Source: JBEVOS01 sp964563395 (GTDB lineage: Bacteria; Pseudomonadota; Alphaproteobacteria; Caulobacterales; Aquidulcibacteraceae). From it: 64,000 nt of DNA. The translations under genes were made by a program, and so were the position numbers. The stretch is taken from positions 1-64,000 of the forward strand of contig CAZLWK010000017.1 of NCBI GenBank assembly GCA_964563395.1, read 5' to 3'. The notes under the pieces were generated by a model. The model was given only the letters and a program-made list of their open reading frames with translations. It made no database searches and was not told the DNA's origin. Of this stretch, positions 1 through 8,970 are shown piece after piece. The number at the start of each line of letters is the position of its first letter. Position 1 is the stretch's first letter.

Positions 1-205
1 TTCCAAGCCCGGCCAGCGCGAGCGCGGCGGCCGGCGCGCCCAAGGCGGCGGCGGCGATCGCGGCGACGCCCGCGAACACCGCGCCTTGCGCCGCCGCGAC
101 GAACAAGGCGCGCGCCGTGAGCGCGGCGAAGGCGAGCGCGATCATGCCGGCGAGCGCGCCAAGCGCGGCCGCGATGGGCGCAAGCTCGGTGAGGATCGCG
201 GTCAC
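1..205 (-). CDS. MbhD/DUF4040-like subunit of Mrp antiporter (partial, 5' end only)
   Basis: Only the N-terminal 68 residues lie in the window; the gene runs off the left edge. It begins with GTG at 205, overlapping the TGA of the MnhG gene as GTGA, the coupling seen throughout this operon. The visible protein is almost purely hydrophobic and Ala-rich, with two likely membrane helices. In Mrp (multiple resistance and pH) antiporter operons a small DUF4040/MbhD-type or MnhB-N-terminal protein often follows subunits E, F and G, so that is the best guess. The identity rests mainly on position, because the fragment is too short for a firm family call. Confidence 0.55.
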   Translation of the reverse strand, partial: MTAILTELAPIAAALGALAGMIALAFAALTARALFVAAAQGAVFAGVAAIAAAALGAPAAALALAGLG

Positions 206-555
206 GGCGCCCGCTCCGAACCCGGACGCGGCGCGACATAAGCGCCGGCGAGCGGCGACAGGCCCGCCGCGTGCGCCGCCGACGCGGCCGCCTGGGCGAT
301 CACGGGCCCAGCCGCGATGATGATCAGACCGAACAGCGCGAGGCGCGCGAGGAAGGCGGGCTCTGGATGCGCCACCCCAAGCGCCGCGAGCACGCACATT
401 GCGCCCGCGCCGCTGATCAGAGTCAGCGCGTGCGCGCGGGTGAAGAGATCGGGAAAGCGCAACAATGCGATCGCCGCCATCAGCAAGAGCGCGACACCGA
501 CGACGGCCAATATGCCTGCGCCGATCATTTGCACGACGGCGAACAGCGGGATCAT
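202..555 (-). CDS. mnhG: Mrp cation/proton antiporter subunit G
   Basis: A 117-residue membrane protein with three predicted helices and the MnhG/PhaG signature LLRFPDLFTRAHALT near residues 31-45. It is an accessory subunit of the multi-subunit Na+(K+)/H+ antiporter in the inner membrane, which exports cations in exchange for protons and supports pH and salt tolerance. The ATG at 555 shares one base with the TGA of the upstream F gene (TGATG), and its own stop overlaps the next GTG start, so E-F-G and the following subunit are translationally coupled. The Ala/Pro-rich tail after about residue 90 is slightly longer than in minimal family members. The family call is firm; the transported ion cannot be read from sequence. 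Confidence 0.9.
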   Translation of the reverse strand: MIPLFAVVQMIGAGILAVVGVALLLMAAIALLRFPDLFTRAHALTLISGAGAMCVLAALGVAHPEPAFLARLALFGLIIIAAGPVIAQAAASAAHAAGLSPLAGAYVAPRPGSERAP

Positions 556-845
556 CAGGGCCCCTCCGCGCGCGGCGCGAGCATGGAGGGCTGGAACGAG
601 CGCGCGCGGAAGAATTTCAAGATCGCCGCGGCGAGCACGAGGTCGGCGCCGATGAGCGCGATCGCGGCGTCGACGAGGGTGGGCGTGGACATCGCCGCGC
701 CGAGCGCGGCCAAGGCGAGCGCGGCCAACAGCAGAATGGCGTGCGCGGCGAGCGCGCGATCGTACAAGGTGGGCCCAAGGAAAAGGCGCACGCAGGCGAG
801 CGCGATGAGCAGCATGAGCGCGAGCGCGACGATCCAAGCGATCAT
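555..845 (-). CDS. mnhF: Mrp cation/proton antiporter subunit F
   Basis: A 96-residue protein with three membrane helices and the MnhF/PhaF core RLFLGPTLYDRALA near residues 20-33, followed by a second-helix region containing LVDAAIALIGAD. It is a small accessory subunit of the Mrp antiporter in the inner membrane. The start overlaps the mnhE stop by four bases (ATGA) and the stop overlaps the mnhG start. Length and motif match the family. Confidence 0.9.
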   Translation of the reverse strand: MIAWIVALALMLLIALACVRLFLGPTLYDRALAAHAILLLAALALAALGAAMSTPTLVDAAIALIGADLVLAAAILKFFRARSFQPSMLAPRAEGP

Positions 846-1327
846 GCGCGCGCTCCATCGATGGCGGCCGCGGCGCGCCCTTCGAGCGCGGCGAGCGCGG
901 CCGGATCGACGCCGTCCTCCTCCAGGACGTGGACAAGCGCGCCCTCGCCGTCGAGATCGACGACGAGCCCGCCCGGCTCGGCCGAAACGAGATAGGCGAA
1001 CGCGGCGCGTACGCCTTCCCCGCCGCGTCGCAAGCGCACCCGCACCAAGGCGGGTTTCAGCGTGACATCGGCCGCCAACGCCATGCGCGCCACGGCGAGG
1101 CCGCTGGCCATGGCCGCGATCCCCCGCTCGGCCAGCAGCGGCATGAGCCGGAAGAAGCGAACATAGGGCGCGCTTTCCGCGTCATGACCGCCCAGCCGGG
1201 CGGTGAGGAGCGCGACGATGATCGCGATCGCCCCCGCCGCGATCAGGCCGCGCGCGTCTCCCGTCACAGGAGAAAGCGCCAGGCATAAGCCGGTGAGGCC
1301 CGCGATGAGCGCGGCGGCGTGCAGCAT
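842..1327 (-). CDS. mnhE: Mrp cation/proton antiporter subunit E
   Basis: A 161-residue MnhE-type protein: a hydrophobic N-terminal half with two membrane helices, then a cytosolic domain that includes the family pattern around VTLKPALVRVRLRRGGEG (residues 90-107) and a late LVVDLDGEGALVHVLEEDG stretch. MnhE subunits help assemble or stabilise the antiporter complex. It is the first Mrp gene in this strand order within the window. A GGGGGAG ribosome-binding site lies just upstream of the ATG. The preceding 95 bases, to the DUF2336 stop at 1423, probably hold the operon promoter, though no clear -35/-10 is visible. Confidence 0.88.
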   Translation of the reverse strand: MLHAAALIAGLTGLCLALSPVTGDARGLIAAGAIAIIVALLTARLGGHDAESAPYVRFFRLMPLLAERGIAAMASGLAVARMALAADVTLKPALVRVRLRRGGEGVRAAFAYLVSAEPGGLVVDLDGEGALVHVLEEDGVDPAALAALEGRAAAAIDGARA

Positions 1328-1422
1328 CTCGAAGAACTCCCCCGCACGGCGGCGACCGGGCGGCTTCGTCTTAGCCGGGCCGAACCGGATTCGCCAGCGC
1401 GCAGACCGCGCCCAGCTGTGGG

Positions 1423-2625
1423 TCAGGCGTTGCGGCGGATGCGGGCGGCGGCGTTGCGGAGCACGGCGGAGACCTCGCCGTCATCGACGAAATCGTCGTC
1501 CTGGAGGACAACCGAATCGGCCGTGAAGGACCAATTCCAATAGCGCAACACGGTCTGCGCCTTGGCGGTCGCCAGCGTGTCATAAACCAGGAGCGTGCGG
1601 CCCAAGGGATTGTCCGGGCGGTCCTGCTCGCCCATCGGACGCTGCAACATCCGCCAAAGCTTCAAGAGATAAGGCCGCCGCAGGCCCACGGATTTAGCGA
1701 ACACCGCGATCGGTTCGCCGCCGGGATCGGAGAAGATTTGCGCGGCCGTCGCCGGCTTAACACCGCCCAGATGCGCAATCTCGTGCACCAGGGTGGGCTG
1801 GAACGCGGTTTCGCAGCGGTCGATCAGGCCTTCGATCGATCCGTAGGGACTTTGCGCCGCGGCGGCGCGGTTGCGCTGGCGGCGCTCGATGACTTGCAGG
1901 GCCTTGCGGGTTTCCGCGTCAGCCCAGGATTCGCGCGCGGCCAGCGCGAACGTCTCACCCAATTCGGCGATCAGCACGCTGCGATCGACGGCGAAGCGGC
2001 GCAAAATGGCGAGCCGCGCGGCATGGTCGGCCCACCAGAAGAGCAGAAGCGCCTGGGCCGGGCGCAGCTCCTGCCTGGCCGTGATCAAGGCCGCCAAATG
2101 GGGATGCTGGCGCGCGCGCGTGACGATGAGATCGACGCCGGTGACGGAGAGCCGCGCCGTATTGTTGCGCAGCACGGCTTCGATCACCTCCAGATCGCCG
2201 GCCTGAACAAGCGCGTCGGTGACCGTATCGGACAGGCCGCGCCGGCGCGCTATGGCCAGCCAATGACGCCGCGCCGCGCCGCGCACGACCGCGATGAGAT
2301 CGGAATCCTCGAAGCCGAGGCCGCCCTCCAGGAGCGGCTCCGCCACCGCGATCTCGTCGCGCGCGAGATAGCGCAGCAGCGCCTTGGGCGCGTCGGTGAT
2401 GCGCTGCAGGCCGTTGGCGCAGCGCTGGCGCAGATCGAGCGGCGCGTTCCGCAAGAGGCCGAGCAGGATATCGGCCGCCAATTGCCGCTCGTGCGGGGGA
2501 ATGCGGCTTTCCGGCCAGGTGACCAGCTCGATCAGCCGGCCCGCCAGCGCCTGGCGCGCCTCGGCGCGCACGGCGTCCTTCAGCTCAAGCGGGGCGCCCG
2601 CCGGGGGCGGTTCGAAAGCGGCCAT
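1423..2625 (-). CDS. DUF2336 domain-containing protein
   Basis: A 400-residue, mostly helical soluble protein with the repeat-like architecture of DUF2336, a family largely restricted to Alphaproteobacteria. Visible marks are repeated short helices such as LLRYLARDEIAVAEPLLEGG (residues 83-102), ending in conserved hydrophobic/acidic pairs, and no signal peptide. The molecular function of the family is not established; some members have been proposed as regulatory or sensory scaffolds. The ATG at 2625 has an AGAGGTGG Shine-Dalgarno. It is transcribed alone, away from the MFS gene, across a roughly 140-base divergent promoter region. Confidence 0.82.
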   Translation of the reverse strand: MAAFEPPPAGAPLELKDAVRAEARQALAGRLIELVTWPESRIPPHERQLAADILLGLLRNAPLDLRQRCANGLQRITDAPKALLRYLARDEIAVAEPLLEGGLGFEDSDLIAVVRGAARRHWLAIARRRGLSDTVTDALVQAGDLEVIEAVLRNNTARLSVTGVDLIVTRARQHPHLAALITARQELRPAQALLLFWWADHAARLAILRRFAVDRSVLIAELGETFALAARESWADAETRKALQVIERRQRNRAAAAQSPYGSIEGLIDRCETAFQPTLVHEIAHLGGVKPATAAQIFSDPGGEPIAVFAKSVGLRRPYLLKLWRMLQRPMGEQDRPDNPLGRTLLVYDTLATAKAQTVLRYWNWSFTADSVVLQDDDFVDDGEVSAVLRNAAARIRRNA

Positions 2626-2768
2626 CGAGCCACCTCTGCCTGCGCCGCGCTAACCGCTCGTTAATGGGGGCGCGAAGACCAGCTTGGGGCTTTTCATCGG
2701 CCGCGTTCGCGTGCATCGGAACGCAACGGCCAAACGGCGCGCATGGGCGAGTGCGAAGGGGCTTCACC

Positions 2769-4031
2769 TTGAGCGAAAGCGCAGGAAAGCAGCGCGGTCC
2801 GTCCGAACTCCTGATCTATTATCTTTTGATCGCGCTTTATTTTTTCGCGTTCGGCCTGCAATTCGTCCTTTATCCGTCGCTGGTCACGTTCGTGCTGGAG
2901 GCCTCGCCTCAGAGCGTCGGCATGGCCCAGACCGCGCTGTCGGCGCCGATGTTCCTGCTTTTGCTGGCGGGCGGCTTGATCGCCGAGCGCACGCGCGCGG
3001 GGATAACGCTGGCGGTGCTGCAGACCGGGATCGCGGCGGCCTCTGTGGGGCTGGCCGCCATCGTGCTCGCGGGCCAGCTCACTTACATGGCGCTGCTCCT
3101 CTATGGCGTGCTGGTCGGCTCGTTCGCCGCCCTGCTCGGCCCGGCGCGCGATTCCGCGCTGAACGGCGTGGTCGAGCGGGCCGGCCGGGCCGGGCGGACC
3201 CCCTCCATCGCCATGGCGGCCGCGATGACGACCTCGGTCCAGATCGGCGCGCAGATCGCCGGCATCATCGTCGCGCGCGCGGCGGGCGGCCACCCCGCCC
3301 CCTTCCTGGCGCTGCAGGCGCTGGTGCTGACGGCGGCGGCGGTCGTGGCGCTGTTCCTGCGCGCGCCCAAGCCGGAGCGCGCGCGCGGCGATTTCGGATC
3401 GGCGATCCGCGACGTGGCCGACGGCCTCGCCTACGCCTTCCGCAATCCGGTGATGGGGCCGATGATGATCTCGGCGGCCTATTCGGGCGTGTTCATCATC
3501 GGCGCGCTGCAGGTTCTGTTTCCGCTGATCATTCGCGAGGCGTATGGCGGCAGCGCCTTTCAGCAATCCAATCTGCTGAGCGTGCTGTTCTCGCTGTTCT
3601 GGGGCGCATCGTTCGTTTCGGCGGTGGCGCTGACGCGGCTGCCGCCGTTGCGCCGGCCAGGGCGCGCCATGTTGATCTCGCACCTCATCGGCGGGGTGCT
3701 GCTGCTCAGCTTCTCAATCAAGCTGCCGTTTTGGGCGCTGAGCCTTGGCGCGGTGGCGTTCGGGTTGGCGGCGGGCGTCTGGATCAGCATGAGCCGCACG
3801 ATCGCCCAATGCGCGGCCGAACCGCGTTATCTGGGGCGGGTGCTGGCGGTGTACGCGATGGGCTTCATGGGCGGGGCGCCGATCGGATCGGCGCTCAGCG
3901 GCATCGCGGCGGCGCAGTTCGGCGCGCTCAATGCGGCGCTCTTTCCCGCGATCGGGCTGCTTGTGGGCGCGGGCGCGCTGGCCGCCTTCACCTCGCTCTG
4001 GCGGATGCGCCAGAGCGAGGGATACGACTAG
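2769..4031 (+). CDS. MFS transporter, EntS-like exporter family
   Basis: A 420-residue inner-membrane transporter with about 12 helices and an even hydrophobicity pattern, resembling MFS_3/EntS-type exporters (for example LGPARDSALNGVVE in the loop between helices 4 and 5). The TTG at 2769 was preferred over the upstream ATG at 2664 because GAAGGGG sits 7 bases before it and the segment in front is arginine-rich and shadow-like. The substrate is unknown. The last codons form a perfect 13-bp hairpin (separate entry) that may serve as the terminator, since the convergent crotonase gene ends only 9 bases downstream. Confidence 0.85.
   Translation: MSESAGKQRGPSELLIYYLLIALYFFAFGLQFVLYPSLVTFVLEASPQSVGMAQTALSAPMFLLLLAGGLIAERTRAGITLAVLQTGIAAASVGLAAIVLAGQLTYMALLLYGVLVGSFAALLGPARDSALNGVVERAGRAGRTPSIAMAAAMTTSVQIGAQIAGIIVARAAGGHPAPFLALQALVLTAAAVVALFLRAPKPERARGDFGSAIRDVADGLAYAFRNPVMGPMMISAAYSGVFIIGALQVLFPLIIREAYGGSAFQQSNLLSVLFSLFWGASFVSAVALTRLPPLRRPGRAMLISHLIGGVLLLSFSIKLPFWALSLGAVAFGLAAGVWISMSRTIAQCAAEPRYLGRVLAVYAMGFMGGAPIGSALSGIAAAQFGALNAALFPAIGLLVGAGALAAFTSLWRMRQSEGYD
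3991..4020. terminator. Terminator-like hairpin inside the 3' end of the MFS gene
   Basis: CCTCGCTCTGGCG (3991-4003) and CGCCAGAGCGAGG (4008-4020) are perfectly complementary with a GATG loop, giving a 13-bp, GC-rich stem. It lies within the last codons of the MFS gene, 11 bases before its stop. It has no T run, so it is not a textbook intrinsic terminator, but it sits exactly between two convergent genes with a 9-base gap and could stop transcripts from both sides or protect 3' ends. Confidence 0.55.
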
Positions 4032-4040
4032 GAACTGGCC

Positions 4041-4925
4041 CTAAGAGAAGCGGCGCTCGTCCCACCAGGGAAAGAAATCGGGCATGTCCGTGGAGACCTT
4101 CTCGGGAAACGCCGGCGGGCGCTTTTCCAGGAAGGCGCCGACGCCTTCGCGCACGTCCGGGCCCTTGCCGCGCTGGAAGATGGCGCGGCTGTCAATCTTG
4201 TGCGCTTCCATCGGGTGATCAGCGCCGGCCATCCGCCAGATCATTTGACGGGTCAGCGTCACCGAGACGGGCGCGGCGTTCTCCACGATCTCCTTCGCGA
4301 TCGCGCGCGCCGCCGGCAGCAATTCGTCTGGCGCGTGGAGCGAGCGCACAAGACCGCGCTCCTTGGCCTCGGCGGCTGGAAAGACGCGGCCCGAATAGCA
4401 CCATTCAAGCGATGTCTGCACGCCCACGAGCTTGGGCAGGAACCAGGACGAGCACGCCTCCGGCACCAGGCCGCGCCGCGCGAACACGAAGCCGTAGCGC
4501 GCCTCCGTCGACGCGAGACGGATATCCATCGGCAATTGCATCGTCGCGCCCACGCCGACGGCCGCGCCATTCACGGCCGCGATCACGGGCTTGAGGCTTT
4601 CGAAGATGCGCAACGTCAGGCGCCCGCCGCCGTCGCGGATGCGCTCCATCTCGGGAACGCTGGAATCGCCGCGCGCGCCGGTGCGGTCATAGTTGAACGT
4701 GTCGCCGCCTGCGCCCAGATCGGCGCCGGCGCAGAACGCCTTGCCCGAGCCGGTGACGATCACGGCGCCGACGGAATCGTCGGCGTCGGTGATGTCGAAC
4801 GCCTTGATCATGTCGAGCATCATCTGGCCGGTGAACGCGTTCATGCGGTCAGGCCGATTGAGCGTCAGCGTGGCGATGCGATCTTCCACGCTCAGCGTGA
4901 TGGTTTCGAATTGATGCGCGCTCAT
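4041..4925 (-). CDS. Enoyl-CoA hydratase/isomerase (crotonase) family protein
   Basis: A 294-residue crotonase-fold enzyme acting on acyl-CoA thioesters in the cytoplasm. The oxyanion-hole and CoA-binding signatures are visible: AFCAGADLG near residues 63-71 and the AAVNGAAVGVGATMQLPMDIRLAS block near 117-140. The glutamate expected after the second block appears in RRGLVPEACSSWFLPKLVG, typical of hydratase/isomerase family members. The start at 4925 follows a strong AGGAGG six bases upstream; a longer reading from 4949 would put that Shine-Dalgarno inside the gene. It stands alone, so the exact substrate cannot be inferred. Confidence 0.9.
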   Translation of the reverse strand: MSAHQFETITLSVEDRIATLTLNRPDRMNAFTGQMMLDMIKAFDITDADDSVGAVIVTGSGKAFCAGADLGAGGDTFNYDRTGARGDSSVPEMERIRDGGGRLTLRIFESLKPVIAAVNGAAVGVGATMQLPMDIRLASTEARYGFVFARRGLVPEACSSWFLPKLVGVQTSLEWCYSGRVFPAAEAKERGLVRSLHAPDELLPAARAIAKEIVENAAPVSVTLTRQMIWRMAGADHPMEAHKIDSRAIFQRGKGPDVREGVGAFLEKRPPAFPEKVSTDMPDFFPWWDERRFS

Positions 4926-5000
4926 GGCGTCCTCCTCATGGGCGCGCATGAGGGACGAATGCCGTAGCGTCGGTCAAGCCGCCGCCGCTACGGCGCGCGC

Positions 5001-5390
5001 TTAGCGCCGCTGCTGAAGGCGCGCGTTGTATTCGGCCGCTTCCGCCTGCCAGGCCGCGCTCACGGAATTCAGCCTCGAGACGGCTTCATTGTATTCGCGT
5101 ACGCGCGCTTCGTGCTGGCGCGCGGCGATGAGCAATTCCTCGGCCTCGACGCGGCGGCATTCGAGCGCGGTCTGCATGGCCTGGCCCCATGCCTGATAGG
5201 TCGCGTCGCCCTCCTGCATCGCGCGGGCGTTGCGGGCGGTCGCGCCGTCCGGCAGCTCCGGTTCGGCCGGGAAGGCCGCGCAGCGCGAAGGCGGCACGGG
5301 CGCGGGCGCGGCGGGCGCGGCGGGCGCCGTCTGCGCGGCGGCGGCGGATGCGATGAATCCAAGGGCGAGCGCGACGGCGACGGCCTTCAT
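5001..5390 (-). CDS. Small secreted Ala/Pro-rich protein of unknown function
   Basis: A 129-residue protein with a clear Sec signal peptide (MKAVAVALALGFIASAAAAQ) and an Ala/Pro linker, then a charged helical C-terminal half rich in Glu, Arg and Gln with two cysteines. It is probably periplasmic. The second of two close ATGs was chosen because GAGGAG lies 7 bases before it and only one base before the first. It lies 100 bases downstream of tonB on the same strand, so it may be co-expressed with the TonB system, but no family was recognised. Confidence 0.7.
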   Translation of the reverse strand: MKAVAVALALGFIASAAAAQTAPAAPAAPAPVPPSRCAAFPAEPELPDGATARNARAMQEGDATYQAWGQAMQTALECRRVEAEELLIAARQHEARVREYNEAVSRLNSVSAAWQAEAAEYNARLQQRR

Positions 5391-5493
5391 AAGCATTCTC
5401 CTCGAAGCGCGCGGCGGCTCAAGGCGCGCGCGGGGGACCCTCTCTCATGGCCCCGAAGGGCCAAACGGCGTGCGGCGTGGAACGATCCCGCCG

Positions 5494-6084
5494 CTAATTG
5501 CCCAGGCGGAACGCGATCGGCACGCGCACCCGCCCGCCCTCCGCGGGACGCCCGTCCTCAAGACGCGGCGACATGCGGAACGAGCGCGAGATGCGCACGG
5601 CGGCCGAGCCGAAGCCCCAGCCGGACGGATCCTCGCTGGCCACCGCGCAGGAGATGCGTCCGTCGGCGTTGACCACGCAATCCAGAACGACGCGCCCTTC
5701 GCGCTCGCGCTCCAGCGCGCGCTCAGGATATTCGCGGGCGAAATCGCGGCCGTTCGGGCGTTCGATCCATTGCGGATTGGTGATCACCGAAACGGGCGGC
5801 GCCGGCGGGGGATCGACCGCGACCGGGATTTCCGTCGGCACGGCGGGCACGTCCACCATGGGCGGCGGGATGCGCTGTTCGGGCGGCGGCGGTGGCGGGG
5901 GCGGCCTGTTGGGCGGCGGGGGCGGCGGCGGCGGCTTTTCCTTCTCCTCCACCTCGACCTTGATGGCCTCGGATTCGTCGAAGATGTCCGTGATCGCGCT
6001 GAAACGCTGGGTCAGCGCCATGTAGACGATGCCGATGGAGATCGCCGCGGCGAGCGACATGGAGATGAGGCGAAGGCGTACCAT
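5494..6084 (-). CDS. tonB: Energy transducer TonB
   Basis: A 196-residue TonB: an N-terminal membrane anchor (about residues 7-25), a periplasmic Glu/Lys-Pro linker with two long proline runs (about 50-75), and a C-terminal TonB domain with YPERALEREREGRVVLDCVVNADGRI near 120-150 and a final RVRVPIAFRLGN strand. It couples the proton motive force, through ExbB-ExbD, to outer-membrane receptors such as the one at 26325. It is the last core gene of the exbB-exbD-exbD-tonB run, ten bases after the second exbD. Confidence 0.92.
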   Translation of the reverse strand: MVRLRLISMSLAAAISIGIVYMALTQRFSAITDIFDESEAIKVEVEEKEKPPPPPPPPNRPPPPPPPPEQRIPPPMVDVPAVPTEIPVAVDPPPAPPVSVITNPQWIERPNGRDFAREYPERALEREREGRVVLDCVVNADGRISCAVASEDPSGWGFGSAAVRISRSFRMSPRLEDGRPAEGGRVRVPIAFRLGN

Positions 6085-6094
6085 CGATGCGACC

Positions 6095-6574
<480 letters not shown>

Positions 6575-6591
6575 GGTTCAGATCCTCCCCG

Positions 6592-7071
6592 TCACCGGCG
6601 CCGGTCTTCGGCGACGAGGCCGATCTTGGTGAAACCCCGGTTCTGGAGCTGGTTCATGACCCGAACGACGTTGCGATACGCGGTCTCGGAATCGGCGCGG
6701 ATATAGACGCGCTGCTGGATGATCTCCAACTCGTCGCCGCGCAATTCGGGCGTATTCACGCGCACCGATTCATAGACCTTCTCGCCGACCTCGTTGATCG
6801 GCACTTCGTCGTTCATGACGTAGACGCGCACGCCTTCGCCGCGATCCTGGACCGAGATCCAGGTGGGCTTGGGAGGCCGCTTCGACGGCATGATCTTCGA
6901 CTTGGGCAGATCGGCCGGAATATCGACCGAGGCGATGGGCGCCGCGATCATGAAGATGATCAGAAGAACGAGCATCACGTCGATGAACGGGATGACGTTC
7001 GGCTCCGCCGTGACATCGAGCCGGCCGCGTTTACCGCCGCCATGGCCCGGCGCCGCTACTTTTGCTCCCAT
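6592..7071 (-). CDS. exbD: ExbD biopolymer transport protein (first copy)
   Basis: A 159-residue ExbD paralogue of the next gene, with the same plan: Lys/Gly-rich cytosolic start, one helix with the conserved Asp (NVIPFIDVMLVLLIIFMIAAP, about residues 24-44) and a periplasmic domain ending VVRVMNQLQNRGFTKIGLVAED. The two copies are clearly related but differ across the periplasmic domain (this one has QDRGEGVRVYVMNDEVPIN), so they may form a heteromeric pair rather than being redundant. It lies 27 bases after exbB. Confidence 0.92.
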   Translation of the reverse strand: MGAKVAAPGHGGGKRGRLDVTAEPNVIPFIDVMLVLLIIFMIAAPIASVDIPADLPKSKIMPSKRPPKPTWISVQDRGEGVRVYVMNDEVPINEVGEKVYESVRVNTPELRGDELEIIQQRVYIRADSETAYRNVVRVMNQLQNRGFTKIGLVAEDRRR

Positions 7072-7098
7072 TGCGGGACTCCTCTAGCGGTCCGACCC

Positions 7099-7962
<864 letters not shown>

Positions 7963-8296
7963 GGTCTGCCCTTTTGAGTTCCAATTACATCTATGCAATG
8001 CGCGAAATTGCGGCGAACTTAGGCCGCAATCGCACGACCCTTGAGTGAAGCGTTTGGAGTCATAGAGATGAGCGGCCGCCCGGCCCCCCGTCCTCCCTCC
8101 AACGCCCCGGCTCGTCGCTGTCGCGATCTTTTCTTCCGTGGCGTCGTTAGACGCAGGCGTCTAAATTTTCGGAAAAGGTCTTAATGTCAACACGCCCCGC
8201 GCAGTGCGCGAATGTTTCCTCAGCCTAAAGACGACTTGAGCGGGCGCACGCCGCCAAATCCCTGTGCCAAAATGAGCAAGAAAGGAGCCTGTTTCC
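7963..8296. other. Divergent intergenic region exbB / bolA
   Basis: These 334 bases hold no convincing gene. They contain a minus-strand TTGACA (8190-8185) suitable as a -35 box for the exbB operon, an 18-bp perfect palindrome at 8147-8164, and the AAAGGAG Shine-Dalgarno of bolA at 8281-8287. No -10 box close to consensus was found. Confidence 0.6.
8147..8164. promoter_or_regulatory. Perfect 18-bp palindrome, candidate operator for the TonB operon
   Basis: TTAGACGC and GCGTCTAA are separated by AG. The palindrome lies about 20 bases downstream of a minus-strand TTGACA and so would overlap the -10/start region of the exbB promoter. It does not match the usual Fur box or the iron-control element, whose arms have different spacing. 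An ATTTT follows it on the plus strand, so a hairpin role is also possible, but a terminator between divergent genes would be unexpected. Confidence 0.5.
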
Positions 8297-8539
8297 ATGG
8301 CGATGGCCGCAAGCGAGATCGAGGAATTATTGCGCGCCGCCTTTCCGGACGCCGATATCCTTATTCAAGACTTGGCCGGCGACGGCGACCATTACCGCGC
8401 AATTGTGAAGAGTGACGCGTTTCAAGGCAAAAGCCGGGTCGCCCAGCACCAGATGGTCTATGCCGCGCTGCAAGGCCGCATGGGCGGGGCGCTGCACGCA
8501 CTGGCCTTGGAGACCGGGCCAAAGCGCGCCGCCGGATAA
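8297..8539 (+). CDS. BolA family protein
   Basis: An 80-residue BolA/IbaG-like protein: an N-terminal helix (EIEELLRAAFPDADILIQDLAGDGDHYRAIVKSDAF), then the conserved FQGKSRVAQHQMVYAALQGRMGG region with the His that ligates a shared [2Fe-2S] cluster. BolA proteins pair with monothiol glutaredoxins in iron-sulfur and iron homeostasis, and a grxD gene follows 95 bases later on the same strand. The start is supported by AAAGGAG at 8281-8287. Confidence 0.9.
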   Translation: MAMAASEIEELLRAAFPDADILIQDLAGDGDHYRAIVKSDAFQGKSRVAQHQMVYAALQGRMGGALHALALETGPKRAAG

Positions 8540-8634
8540 TTGGAACACGTTTTAGAAATTGAAGGCGCGCGGCTCGGTTGCCCTGCCGCCGCAAAGCGCC
8601 TACCTGCATATACAAGCATGAGGAGCCGAGCGCC

Positions 8635-8970
<336 letters not shown>

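Noticed and set aside
2684..4594. 636-residue plus-strand frame overlapping the MFS gene and running into the crotonase gene
   Set aside because: It is Arg/Ala-rich, has no membrane helices, and runs out of frame through both real genes.
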